NCBI RefSeq assembly: GCF_000333895.2
Contig: NZ_ANFM02000039.1
Span: 1-64,000, forward strand
DNA: 64,000 bases
Reading direction: 5' to 3'
Source of the DNA: Grimontia indica
GTDB taxonomy: Bacteria > Pseudomonadota > Gammaproteobacteria > Enterobacterales > Vibrionaceae
The stretch's first letter is position 1; each line of letters begins with the position of its first letter. The translations under genes were made by a program, and so were the position numbers. Positions 54,901 through 63,447 of this stretch are shown in pieces. The notes beneath the pieces are model-generated. The model had not been told where the DNA came from, ran no database searches, and saw only the letters and a list, made by a program, of their open reading frames with translations.

Positions 54901-57900
54901 CCCGTGGTGGCAACCCAATCGTTAAATCTAATGGCGGCAACGCACAAACTGTTATTGACGGCATCCTGCCTATCCCTTACGCATTCAATGCGGGTGGCGA
55001 AATTGAAGGCGATGAATACACGATTCACAACGGATCATTGAATTCAAACCTGACTGCTGTTGCATGGGAAAACACCTCTTGGCTTGCAGATAACTCAAAC
55101 AGCCAAGTGCTTGAATTGACAACACCTCCAACGGCTGGTGTGGCAAAAGATTGGGGTTGGGGTGCAAGTACTGCAGTATCCGGCAGCTCTGGTCAAAATC
55201 TGACTGGTTTTGAAACTGGTTACTTGATGTTCGACATCAAAGGCACAACGACGACTGCTATCAACGTTGGTTTCCAGACTGGTGTATTTGGAGACAATAC
55301 ACGTCCGCAAACCAGCAACAGCGTTGTCTTTGGCCCAGGTGGTTACTCAGTCACAACAGATTGGCAGTCTTACGCGATTCCTGTTACTGAGCTGGCAAGC
55401 GGTTCATCTCCAGACTTCACTGATGTGACATCACCAATTTTCTTCCAAGGTACTTCTGACGACGGCGGCGTGCTGGAACTGCGCAATGTTCGTTTCAGCA
55501 AAACTGGGGAAGATAATGGTGGTAACACAGGCGGTGGTACTGACGGCGGTGCAACTGGTGAGGTTATTGACCAAGCGTACATTGCATACAGTGGTCAAGA
55601 AGACACCTTTGCGATGGAATTCTGGGGTGATACCTGGGGCAGTGGCACTACTTATCAGCAAATTACCGGCGAAGACTATGCCAAGACATTTGAACTGACC
55701 AGTGGCTCTGACTGGGGCGCGCCAAATATCGCTATTGCGTGGGGTAATCAAGATGCCAACGTGATTGATATCAGCAGCTACACTCATGCACGTTTCAAAG
55801 TCAAGACCACGGATTTCACCAGCGTTGATGTGTCAGTACAAAGTGCTACACAAAGTGAAGTGAAAACGACTCATCAATTGACTGATGGTACAGCACTGCC
55901 AAACGGTTGGGTGGAAATGGAAGTTGCACTTCCGGATTTCACTGACATGACCTGGTTTGCCATTCTGTTCGCAGGAGAAGGTACAGCACTGATTGCTGAT
56001 ATTGAGTTCATTGAACGTGGTACTGCAACATCAACTTCTGGCCCTGGCTACATTGCTTACAGCGATCAAGACGATACCTTTGCAATGGAATTCTGGGGTG
56101 ATAACTGGGGTAGTGGCGCAACTTTGTCTGCAATGACGGGTGCTCCTTATTCTAAGGCTTTCACTTTAGCAAGTGGTAATGGCTGGGGCGTAGATGCTGC
56201 AGCTGTAGCATGGGGTAATGACGACGCAAATGCAGTAGATGCTTCTGGTTACTCATTCCTGCGTTTCAAAGTGCAATCTGACGCGTTCACAGCGGTTGAT
56301 GTGTCGATTCAGAGCGCTACCCAAAGCGAAGTTAAAAATACCTATAACTTCTCAAGCGGCGAAGACCTCGGTAACGGTTGGATCCAAATGGAAGTGCCTT
56401 TCCCTGCATTCTCTGACATGACGTGGATTGGCTTAATCTTCAATGGTGCAGGCTCAGTAAACTTTGCTGATGTCGTACTGGTTTCTGAAAGTGGCTCTGA
56501 TGGTAACACTGACGGCGGTACCGATGGTGGAACAGACGGTGGCACTGATGGCGGTACTGACGGAGGTTCCGGCTCTACCGAAACTGGTTACATCCTGTAC
56601 ACCGGCCAAGACGCTACTGTGACCTTTGAAGATGTGCAAGCGTGGAACGGTGCAACCATTGATAGCGTTACAGGTGGTACTTATGATCCAGCGCTTAGCC
56701 TGACTGTTACAGACGGGTGGGGAGCATTGGCGTGGGTAAACACCTCATCACCTATTGATCTTACTCCTTATACTCATGCTGTATTCAAAGTACTGACTGA
56801 TTCCGAACAAGTTCGTGTATCAATCATCAGTGAAAGTGAAGGTGAGAGCGCAAATGATTATGCGCTCTCTACAGGCACCGCTTTATCTGGCGGCTGGGTT
56901 CAGATGACTGTCCCTCTGCCAGACTATACAGACATGACAACATTTGCCGTTGTACTGGGAGAAAACGGTACACTGCAAATCGCTGATGTTGCGTTTGTGA
57001 ATAATGGTGGCGGTAATACTACCCCTCCTGAAACCGCGTACATCATGTACACCGGTCAGCAAACTAATATTCTGTTTGATGATGTTCAATCATGGAACGA
57101 TGCAGGTATTCAAAGCATGACGGGTGGTACTTACGACCCTGCGCTTGAACTCACTGCTACCAATGGTTGGGGAGCACTGGCATGGGTGAGCAACATCAAC
57201 CCATTAGACATTACTCCATACACACATGCGGAGTTCAAAGTACAGACAAGTCTGGACCAAATTCGTCTGTCAATCCTAAGCCAGACTGAAGGCGAGAGTG
57301 TGAGTGATTATGCTCTCTCTACGGGTACTGACCTAGGCAATGGTTGGGTACAGATGACAGTACCTTTGCCTGCCTATACAGATATGACGACGTTCGCTGT
57401 TGTGCTTACTCAAAATGGATCACTGCAAATTGCAGATGTTGCATTTGTAAACAATGGCGGCAATACAACAGCTCCAGAAACTGGATATGTTGTCTACACT
57501 GGCCAACAGACCAATATCGTCTTTGACGATGTGCAATCTTGGAATGAGTCTGGCATCGAAAACATCACAGGTGGAACGTATGATCCTGTGCTCGAAGTCA
57601 CGGCGACTAACGGTTGGGGCGCGATCGCATGGGTAAGTAATCTCAACCCTGTCGATATCTCGTCATATACACATGCGCAGTTCAAGGTTCAAACAGATCT
57701 TGAGCAAGTTCGTGTTGCTATCACCAGCCTGAGCCAAGGCGAAAATGCGAATGATTACTTGCTTTCGTCTGGTACTGCTCTGGATGGTGGTTGGGTTCAA
57801 ATGGAAATTCCATTACCTGACTTTGACGATATGACCATTTTTGCCATGGTATTGGGAGAGAATGGAACTGTTCAACTGGCTGATATTGCGTTCGTAAACA

Positions 57901-59180
57901 ACACCGACGGTGGTACTGATGGCGGCACCGATGGTGGTACTGACGGCGGCACCGATGGTGGTACTGACGGTGGCACCGATGGTGGTACTGACGGCGGCAC
58001 CGATGGTGGTACTGACGGCGGCACCGATGGTGGTACTGACGGCGGCACTGATGGTGGTACTGACGGCGGCACTGATGGTGGTACTGACGGCGGCACCGAT
58101 GGTGGTACTGACGGTGGAACAACTGGCACCACGCCAATTGTTATCTTCAACGATGCAGCGAATCCTCAGTGGGTAGCGTGGGACTGCTGTGGTGGAACCA
58201 CACCACCAGTTATCACTGATAGCGATGCTCAGTATGGTGAAGTGACCTTCTTCGAGGTAGTTAATGCGACAGTGAACGGCTTTAGTTCCCGTGAAGGTGT
58301 TGCTACCGATCCTCAGCCAGTCGATGTGAATGCCTGGATGGTAGAAGGCGTTATCTCCTTTGATATCAAGCTAATTGCTGCCGGTGAAACACCAGCTGAT
58401 GTTTGGAACTTCAAAATTGAATCTAACGGCGGGAGCGAGTTTGTCGAAGTCGCTCTAGATAGCCTCCCAGAGTTGGATACTTGGAAAAACTACTCGTTCA
58501 ACCTAAGCGACCTGTCAAACAATGGTCTAGACCTCACTGCGATAGACCTGATTATGGTGTTCCCAGCTTGGGGTACAGGAATCGGTTCTCAGTACGTGAT
58601 AGACAATGTTGTTATCTCTCCTACCCCGACTGATGGTGGAACTGACGGCGGCACCGATGGTGGTACTGATGGCGGCACTGACACAACAGGAGACGTTGTT
58701 TCCATCTTCAGTGATGACTACACGGATATCACTGTCAATGAGTGGGGCCCTAACTGGGGTGATTCTTCAGCACGTATCATTGATGGCGAGCTTAATGGCA
58801 GCCCAGCGAAAGTCATGACAGTTGGTGCAGGTCAAATATTTGCCGGTATTGATTTCTCATCGGCGGCGTTTGATGCTTCAAGCTTCACGACTTTCAACAT
58901 GCAATACAAAGTAGATCCTTTGTTAGCAGGTCAGGTGATTAACATTAAGCTGTCTAACCATGCTGGCGGTAATGGTGAAACCAATGCAATTCAATACACC
59001 AGCGTTCCTTCAAGCACTGATGTGGTGACTTTGGCTGTTCCGTTAGCTGACTTCACTGATGCGAGTGGAAATGGCGACTTATCAAGAGATGCCATTGCTC
59101 AAATCGTTATCTCTGCTGCGCGAGCGGATGGTAGTCAGGCGGTAGACATCTACCTTGACAACATTTACTTCAGTAAATAA
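51954..59180 (+). CDS. giant multimodular GH17 beta-1,3-glucanase lipoprotein
   Basis: A 2408-residue lipoprotein (lipobox ISGC, Cys19). Order of parts (approximate residues): module A1 (36-216), B1 (240-398), B2 (402-553), TDGG linker (557-593), GH17 catalytic domain (600-1005), A2 (1018-1186), B3 (1203-1357), B4 (1363-1513), linker, C1-C3 (1541-1984), long TDGG linker (1984-2057), D1 (2060-2222), linker, D2 (2246-2408). The GH17 acid/base is Glu753 in AVGNEAM and the nucleophile Glu891 in HIGETGWST. The A-D modules end in strands such as LADIELI, DVVLVS or YLDNIYFS, like galactose-binding beta-sandwich carbohydrate modules; B and C resemble the C-terminal module of GH3 ExoP enzymes (unverified). 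It probably tethers and cleaves beta-1,3-glucan at the cell surface. Confidence 0.9.
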   Translation: MKNYLAKMLVAASLIISGCGDETVKPYVPPSAPETEGAVYTVYYNGALQYSSEANGWEETSFLAANPDKQTLELTTPPTGGTSKEWGWGAGVSYPDQGSTNLTGYEEGFLHFEIKGTTTTDINIGFQTGIFDNAERPQTNNGVIFGPSGRSISSDWQSVSVPMSELIGTKTPAPNLGDVTSPFFFSSVNPVDDGGVIEVRNIYYTKSSSGTIGSDLEGSGSGGAGDNGGSGGQTIAPGEGEVTAQAFIAHSGQDDTYAMQYWGDNWGSGTTYELLTEDQYEKTFSLTSGSDWGADAIAIAWGNEPENAIDISSYNFARFKVQTSDYSNIKVSVQSATEDASEVTYPLSDGQPLDNGWVEMEVPLPSFSDMTWFALLLEGNSGTAKLADIELITRSKSSANTQGYIAYSGQEDSFTMEYWGDNWGSGATLTELNNSPYSKAFTLTSGSGWGVDAAAVAWGNEPENAVDASAFSFLRFKVQSSDYSLVDVSFQSDSKTEVKNTYSMSSGQDLGNGWTQMEVPFPAFSDMTWIGMIYNGAGSVNFADVVLVSQSGSDGNTDGGTDGGTDGGTDGSTDGGTDGGTDGGTDGGTDGGTYGGVDLAAQPAPTGNYPVSSVTSGDAPGKPVLGTAELPAISYGAFRTTTRTEANVPSVEDLKEDLKIMHATGVRMLRTYNTQGFSDTENLLMAISQLQEDDPSFEMNVMLGVWISALNAFSDQPIDHSQESPENQAEMDKAVEFAQAYPNIIKVIAVGNEAMVEWASSYRVEPRIILNRVNEFQEMKADGTISENIWITSSENWAVWAINNDYYRGHEADIKALMQAVDYVSVHVYPFHDTQFDPEFWRVPADQQSLSRQEQADKAMERSFSMALTQFKAAQDSVLAVDGTKQVHIGETGWSTLSSEAYGAGGTGAADEYKQKEYYDAMTAWAAEYGASVFFFQAFDEPWKGDSSNPSHSEQHFGLVDINGNAKYAIWDLVDEGVFDGITRGGNPIVKSNGGNAQTVIDGILPIPYAFNAGGEIEGDEYTIHNGSLNSNLTAVAWENTSWLADNSNSQVLELTTPPTAGVAKDWGWGASTAVSGSSGQNLTGFETGYLMFDIKGTTTTAINVGFQTGVFGDNTRPQTSNSVVFGPGGYSVTTDWQSYAIPVTELASGSSPDFTDVTSPIFFQGTSDDGGVLELRNVRFSKTGEDNGGNTGGGTDGGATGEVIDQAYIAYSGQEDTFAMEFWGDTWGSGTTYQQITGEDYAKTFELTSGSDWGAPNIAIAWGNQDANVIDISSYTHARFKVKTTDFTSVDVSVQSATQSEVKTTHQLTDGTALPNGWVEMEVALPDFTDMTWFAILFAGEGTALIADIEFIERGTATSTSGPGYIAYSDQDDTFAMEFWGDNWGSGATLSAMTGAPYSKAFTLASGNGWGVDAAAVAWGNDDANAVDASGYSFLRFKVQSDAFTAVDVSIQSATQSEVKNTYNFSSGEDLGNGWIQMEVPFPAFSDMTWIGLIFNGAGSVNFADVVLVSESGSDGNTDGGTDGGTDGGTDGGTDGGSGSTETGYILYTGQDATVTFEDVQAWNGATIDSVTGGTYDPALSLTVTDGWGALAWVNTSSPIDLTPYTHAVFKVLTDSEQVRVSIISESEGESANDYALSTGTALSGGWVQMTVPLPDYTDMTTFAVVLGENGTLQIADVAFVNNGGGNTTPPETAYIMYTGQQTNILFDDVQSWNDAGIQSMTGGTYDPALELTATNGWGALAWVSNINPLDITPYTHAEFKVQTSLDQIRLSILSQTEGESVSDYALSTGTDLGNGWVQMTVPLPAYTDMTTFAVVLTQNGSLQIADVAFVNNGGNTTAPETGYVVYTGQQTNIVFDDVQSWNESGIENITGGTYDPVLEVTATNGWGAIAWVSNLNPVDISSYTHAQFKVQTDLEQVRVAITSLSQGENANDYLLSSGTALDGGWVQMEIPLPDFDDMTIFAMVLGENGTVQLADIAFVNNTDGGTDGGTDGGTDGGTDGGTDGGTDGGTDGGTDGGTDGGTDGGTDGGTDGGTDGGTDGGTDGGTDGGTDGGTTGTTPIVIFNDAANPQWVAWDCCGGTTPPVITDSDAQYGEVTFFEVVNATVNGFSSREGVATDPQPVDVNAWMVEGVISFDIKLIAAGETPADVWNFKIESNGGSEFVEVALDSLPELDTWKNYSFNLSDLSNNGLDLTAIDLIMVFPAWGTGIGSQYVIDNVVISPTPTDGGTDGGTDGGTDGGTDTTGDVVSIFSDDYTDITVNEWGPNWGDSSARIIDGELNGSPAKVMTVGAGQIFAGIDFSSAAFDASSFTTFNMQYKVDPLLAGQVINIKLSNHAGGNGETNAIQYTSVPSSTDVVTLAVPLADFTDASGNGDLSRDAIAQIVISAARADGSQAVDIYLDNIYFSK
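53622..53730 (+). repeat. TDGG-encoding repeat, linker 1
   Basis: Degenerate 12/24-bp tandem units encoding Thr-Asp-Gly-Gly between binding module B2 and the GH17 domain. A few codons have drifted (Ser, Tyr). It forms a flexible, acidic linker that might bind calcium. Confidence 0.85.
56504..56566 (+). repeat. TDGG-encoding repeat, linker 2
   Basis: About five units of 12 bp encoding Thr-Asp-Gly-Gly between modules B4 and C1. Confidence 0.8.
57903..58121 (+). repeat. long TDGG-encoding 24-bp tandem repeat, linker 3
   Basis: About nine near-identical copies of a 24-bp unit (ggtggtactgacggcggc plus accgat) encoding about 18 Thr-Asp-Gly-Gly units between C3 and D1. Copies differ only at a few third positions, so the tract could change length by slippage or recombination without shifting frame. 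Confidence 0.93.
58628..58680 (+). repeat. TDGG-encoding repeat, linker 4
   Basis: About four units of 12 bp encoding Thr-Asp-Gly-Gly between modules D1 and D2. Confidence 0.8.
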
Positions 59181-59204
59181 TGCGTTGTTTCAACATAAAA
59201 TAAT

Positions 59205-59235
59205 AAGGGAGCCGTTTGGCTCCCTTTGTTTTTTA
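59205..59235 (+). terminator. intrinsic terminator of the GH17 gene
   Basis: Perfect 9-bp arms (59205-59213 and 59218-59226), 4-base loop and a T run. It lies 25 bases past the giant gene's stop, between convergent genes. Confidence 0.92.
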
Positions 59236-59249
59236 GTGAAAGCCCAAAA

Positions 59250-60377
59250 TCAAACGTTTTGTGTTCTCGACACAGAGCCAGACCCAGCCTTAGAGGAAAA
59301 TCCTTTTGCCTTTGTTGCAACGCCGACTTTGGACGTTGTAATCACAAAATTGCCTGCTGAGGGTTCAGTGACGATTCTGCTAATACGAAATCCTGTATTT
59401 CTGGCTGGAATATCAGTCGCGCCAGTCCGCTTGTCGTTGAAAGTGAATACCTGCTCGGCCACTATGCTTCCAGGGCTGGTCATACGGCTAACAGGTGTCC
59501 TATGCCTGTCTGTAAGTCCCGTTGTAGTGGCTGCCATATAAGAGGAGTTATTTGCACTCGCTCCTGCGCCCGCGAGGCATCCTTTTCCAGAACCGTATTT
59601 GACCTGTTCAGAATGTTCGGCTTCATTGAGGTCGCTAAGCGTATTCGAATCAGATTCAACGGAGAAATTAACAATGATTCCGCGTCGTGCACCTGTGGCT
59701 ACAGAGTTGAAAGAAATGCTGCCGTTTTGAGGAATAGCTGACACAGAAAACGGTGCGCTTTGGGCAATTCTATTGCCAGAGAAATCCGCTACTAACCTGA
59801 GTTTGCCAGCGTTTCCGACCGCAGTTTGATTGACGCCACGTAATCGCAAAGTTTGGTTCGCAGTGATGTGCGCTTTAGCACTGCCATTGATGGTTAACGA
59901 ACCATTGCCACCGCCAGCACCGACGACACTGATAGCAACATCATTCATGGGTATTTGCCACCCTTGCACATTAACTTGTATCGGCGTGTCAACGCGAGGT
60001 GGGATTCTATCAGGCATACTTGTTGGAGACGTGCTGGGCCTGATGTGTCGAGGAAAAGTGACTCGTACGCCAGAGGATGCGACCCCAGGTGCTGCTGGCG
60101 TCGTTATGGGCGCTATTGGAGCGGAAGTGGTTGTTGGCGCGGTTGAAGCGCCGGATGCTTGATCTATCAACCCGTCTGTTTCTTCCGTGGATGTTGAGGT
60201 ATTTACCTTGTCTCCAAGGCTTTTTGTCGGGGTTGAGAGAAGGTCACTTCGCGTGTTAAGGCGGTTGTGGGAATCGGAAAGAATGGGACTACGCTTTCGC
60301 GTCAGACTGCTAGACAAAAAGCCTGGCTTAGAAGCACTCTCAATGCCTTGGGCGAACTGTGTTGAAAATGAACGCAT
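59250..60377 (-). CDS. Ser/Thr/Pro-rich protein of unknown function
   Basis: A 375-residue protein I do not recognise. There is no signal peptide or membrane helix. Residues 1-120 are low in complexity and Ser/Thr/Pro-rich (KSLGDKVNTSTSTEETDG, PTTTSAPIAPITTPAAPG), probably disordered. Residues 130-255 look like two small beta domains (DTPIQVNVQGWQIPMNDVAI, APFSVSAIPQNGSISF). The last part includes QVFTFNDKRTGATDIPARNTGF and a Ser/Gly/Lys-rich tail. It lies inside the glucan locus but is transcribed against it, has no operator of its own and shows no carbohydrate enzyme motif, so it may be an insertion unrelated to glucan use. Confidence 0.6.
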   Translation of the reverse strand: MRSFSTQFAQGIESASKPGFLSSSLTRKRSPILSDSHNRLNTRSDLLSTPTKSLGDKVNTSTSTEETDGLIDQASGASTAPTTTSAPIAPITTPAAPGVASSGVRVTFPRHIRPSTSPTSMPDRIPPRVDTPIQVNVQGWQIPMNDVAISVVGAGGGNGSLTINGSAKAHITANQTLRLRGVNQTAVGNAGKLRLVADFSGNRIAQSAPFSVSAIPQNGSISFNSVATGARRGIIVNFSVESDSNTLSDLNEAEHSEQVKYGSGKGCLAGAGASANNSSYMAATTTGLTDRHRTPVSRMTSPGSIVAEQVFTFNDKRTGATDIPARNTGFRISRIVTEPSAGNFVITTSKVGVATKAKGFSSKAGSGSVSRTQNV

Positions 60378-60786
60378 GTGAACCTCTGTAACGGTTAGCG
60401 TTCTCCTACTTTAGTTAACGTTGGCTGCTTCCAGCGTTTCATGGCTAGGAACGACCTCGTCTTATTTGCCAAAAATCCTGCTAGCACCACCACACATCAT
60501 TCTGCAACGATGCAACCGGTCTCATTTATGATATTCATGATAATTCCATGAGTGAGGATTTGTGATCATTGTTACAAAAAGGTAAACAACGGCTTGTTGA
60601 GAACGATGGATTTTCTAATATCTATCGCAAAGAAAGCGCTTTCTTTTGGGTTTAAACAAGAAAGCGTACGGAAAGTAGTTGGCTACACTCATAAAAATTA
60701 AAGATTTAGATAAGTTTTCATTGGAATGGCAGTAAGGGCAGTTCCAGTGATTGAAACGGATTATAAAACGACAAAAGGACGGCAAG
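60378..60786 (+). promoter_or_regulatory. control region of the glucan ABC importer
   Basis: A 409-bp region between the orphan gene and the binding protein gene. Operator C, a perfect palindrome AAAGAAAGCGCTTTCTTT, is at 60629-60646, and a half-site (AAGAAAGCG) follows at 60658-60666. AAAGGA at 60775-60780 is the ribosome site. I see no gene in the first 250 bp. Confidence 0.7.
60629..60646 (+). promoter_or_regulatory. LacI-type operator C (ABC importer)
   Basis: An 18-bp perfect palindrome with the same 16-bp core as operators A and B, 140 bp upstream of the binding protein start. A lone half-site 12 bp further on may extend repression. Confidence 0.85.
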
Positions 60787-62421
60787 ATGCACAACAAGAA
60801 TATCATCGCTTCTCTCGTTTGCAGTGCGTTACTGACTGCGGGTGTTCAGGCCGCTGACATTAAGCAGGGCGGAACGCTTAATGTACCGATCATTACCACT
60901 GGTTTTGTCGAAAACTATAACCCTTACACAACAAAAGATGTTTTCCACGGCATCATGTTTGAGCCGCTGATGGTGTTCAACAACATGACTGGCGAGACAG
61001 ATTTCCGCCTTGCAGAATCTGCAGACTATTCAGACGACTTGAAAACCATCACAGTGAAAATGCGCGAAGGTCTGAAATGGTCAGACGGCTCACCACTGAG
61101 CGCAGAAGATGTTGTATTCAGCTTCGTGCTTGCCAAAGACAACCCGGCATTTGATTCAAAAGGCATCTGGTCAGGTGGTAATCTCCAATCTGTTGAAGCC
61201 AGCGATGACCGCACTGTGGTATTTACTTTGGCAAACCCAGATTCCACCTTCCTCTGGAATCTCGAGAAATACCACATTCTGCCTGAGAAGGTGTGGTCAA
61301 AAGCGGAAAACGCCACCACCTTCACTAATCCGAATCCAATCGGTACAGGTCCAATGACAGAAGTGAAGTTCCTCAAGTCGCAGCAGATGGAGCTTTGCCG
61401 TAACCCGAACTACTACCTTGAAGGCCGCCCTTATCTGGATTGTGTGAACTTCCGTTCATACAACGATAACTCTCAGGTGCAACCTGCGCTGATGAAAGGG
61501 GAAGTGGACTGGGGTTCTAACTTTATCGCAGACATTGAAACCACGTTCGTGAAGCGTGACCCAGACAACAACCATTTCTGGTATCCAGCGAACGATGCGA
61601 TTCACCTTTACCTGAACACTAAAAAAGTGCCTTTCAACGATCTGAAAGTGCGCCAGGCGCTCTCGATGGCTTTGGATCGTGACCTGATTGTTGATATCGC
61701 AGCTTACGGTTACCCGACGGCTAACTTCAACGCAGGTGGTATCGGTGAGCTGTATGCGCAAAACATCAATAAAGACATCTCCGCGCAATATGCTTCTCTG
61801 ACCGAATTCAACCAGGACAAAGCCAAAGCACTGCTTGATGAAGCCGGTGTGAAAGACGTCGATGGGGACGGCTACCGTGACAACCCGGACGGCTCCAAGC
61901 TGGAGTTCAACATCGAGGTGGTTAATGGCTGGACTGATTGGATCCAGGTGGTTCAGATGGTCACCGAGTTCTATGACGAAATCGGTATCAAATCGAACGT
62001 CAAAACGGTGGATTGGGCGGTCTATGACAGCAACCTCAAGCAAAGCAACTATGACGTCGCAATTAACTGGTCAATGGTGGCGACTAACCCCATCATCGCA
62101 TACCAGGAATACTTCTCTTCTTCGCGCGTGGGTAACAGCTGGCACGCGGGACACGGTGTTAACGACCCAGAAATTGATGCGCTGATCGACAGCTTCGGTC
62201 AGACCGGTTCGCCGGAAGAACAAAAAGCGATTTTGGACAAGCTGCAGGTCTTTACTGCCGAAAACATGCCATTTATTCCGTTGTTCTCGAACCCAACCTG
62301 GTTCCAGTACAGCACCAAGAAAATCGATGGCTGGCCAACAAAGGAAAACCCTTACGTTCAGCCAGTTTGGTACGACGGCGGTAAGCGCGTCATCATCCTC
62401 AATAACCTGCACCTGAAATAA
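60787..62421 (+). CDS. family-5 ABC solute-binding protein, probably for beta-glucan oligosaccharides
   Basis: A 544-residue periplasmic SBP_bac_5 protein. The signal peptide ends AGVQA; the mature chain starts DIKQGGTLNVPI, and the diagnostic VKMREGLKWSDGSPLSAEDVVFSF is present. The family is best known for peptides, but a branch binds beta-linked oligosaccharides such as cellobiose in Thermotoga and chitobiose in Vibrio. The shared operator and glucanase neighbours suggest laminari-oligosaccharides (inference). The frame opens 12 codons upstream, but AAAGGA and the signal peptide favour 60787. Two permease genes follow directly. Confidence 0.88.
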   Translation: MHNKNIIASLVCSALLTAGVQAADIKQGGTLNVPIITTGFVENYNPYTTKDVFHGIMFEPLMVFNNMTGETDFRLAESADYSDDLKTITVKMREGLKWSDGSPLSAEDVVFSFVLAKDNPAFDSKGIWSGGNLQSVEASDDRTVVFTLANPDSTFLWNLEKYHILPEKVWSKAENATTFTNPNPIGTGPMTEVKFLKSQQMELCRNPNYYLEGRPYLDCVNFRSYNDNSQVQPALMKGEVDWGSNFIADIETTFVKRDPDNNHFWYPANDAIHLYLNTKKVPFNDLKVRQALSMALDRDLIVDIAAYGYPTANFNAGGIGELYAQNINKDISAQYASLTEFNQDKAKALLDEAGVKDVDGDGYRDNPDGSKLEFNIEVVNGWTDWIQVVQMVTEFYDEIGIKSNVKTVDWAVYDSNLKQSNYDVAINWSMVATNPIIAYQEYFSSSRVGNSWHAGHGVNDPEIDALIDSFGQTGSPEEQKAILDKLQVFTAENMPFIPLFSNPTWFQYSTKKIDGWPTKENPYVQPVWYDGGKRVIILNNLHLK

Positions 62422-62461
62422 GCGAATACGCTGAATTCATGGACTGTTGAGGAGCGAATCG

Positions 62462-63436
62462 ATGGCATTTTTATTTCGGCGATTCATATTCTATTTTTGC
62501 GCGTTTCTTATCGCGATAACGTTCAACTTTATGTTGCCACGTTTAATGCCTGGTGACCCTGTTGAAGCTTTGTTTGCTGCGGCGCAAGGGAAAATGGATC
62601 CAGCACAAATGGATGCTGTGCGTGAAATGTACGGCTTCCTTGATGGCAACGTCTTTGAGCAGTATCTGGCGTACATCAAAAGCGTGTTCACGCTGGATTT
62701 GGGACCGTCAGTATTGATGTTCCCCATCAGCGTATCGGAAGTGATTGGTAATGCACTGCCTTGGACTTTGTTCCTCGCGCTTGGCTCTCTGATCGTGGCG
62801 TTGATTATTGGTGTGTCGATTGGCACTTATGCCTCTTACCGCCGCACGGGTTTTGTCGGGCAAGTGGTACCGCCTGTATTGGCGTTTCTCAGTAACTTCC
62901 CTTACGTGGTGACTGCCTTGTTCCTGTTTTACCTGTTCGGGATTAAATGGGATTTGCTGCCGATTGCTTACACCTACGACCCGTCGCTGGATCCGGGGTT
63001 CAATCTTGAATTTATCGGCAGCGTGCTGAAACACGCGATCTTGCCGGTCGGTTCAATGGTGGTTGTTGGTATTGCTGCATGGGTGTTCAACATGCGTAAC
63101 GCCATGATTAATGTGCTTGGTGAAGACTACGTGACCATGGCGGAAGCCAAGGGTTTGAGCAGTACCCGTGTGATGTACCGCTACGCTGGGCGTAACGCGA
63201 TATTGCCTGTGGCGACTGCAGTCGCGATGGCGATTGGTTTTTCCTTTGCTGGTTCGATCATGACCGAAGTGGTGTTCAACTATCAGGGGCTGGGCAACAT
63301 TTTATTGAAAGGCATTGTGGCGCGGGATTATCCGCTAATTCAGGCCATCTTGTTGATATTGGTGACCGCTGTGCTCACCGCGAATTTCATCGCCGACTTG
63401 CTGTATGTCTGGCTTGACCCGCGCATTGCGAATTAA
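62462..63436 (+). CDS. ABC importer permease, DppB/OppB type
   Basis: A 324-residue inner-membrane permease with six transmembrane helices. The N terminus FRRFIFYFCAFLIAITFNFMLPRLMPGDPV is the usual OppB opening, and the coupling loop EDYVTMAEAKGLSSTRVMYRYAGRNAILP holds the EAA motif that contacts the ATPase. GAGGAG lies 7 bases before the ATG at 62462; a TTG 15 bp earlier is less likely. It forms a transporter with the preceding binding protein and the following permease. Confidence 0.92.
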   Translation: MAFLFRRFIFYFCAFLIAITFNFMLPRLMPGDPVEALFAAAQGKMDPAQMDAVREMYGFLDGNVFEQYLAYIKSVFTLDLGPSVLMFPISVSEVIGNALPWTLFLALGSLIVALIIGVSIGTYASYRRTGFVGQVVPPVLAFLSNFPYVVTALFLFYLFGIKWDLLPIAYTYDPSLDPGFNLEFIGSVLKHAILPVGSMVVVGIAAWVFNMRNAMINVLGEDYVTMAEAKGLSSTRVMYRYAGRNAILPVATAVAMAIGFSFAGSIMTEVVFNYQGLGNILLKGIVARDYPLIQAILLILVTAVLTANFIADLLYVWLDPRIAN

Positions 63437-63447
63437 GGAGCGGGCAC

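Noticed and set aside
57903-58121. 24-bp direct repeats that could suggest a CRISPR array or other repeat locus
   Set aside because: The repeats are contiguous with no spacers and are in frame with a clearly coding gene, giving a flexible linker.
57721-58150. Open frames on the minus strand full of repeated VPPS or YHHRCRRQ units
   Set aside because: They are antisense readings of the TDGG-encoding tandem repeat in the giant lipoprotein gene, not real proteins.
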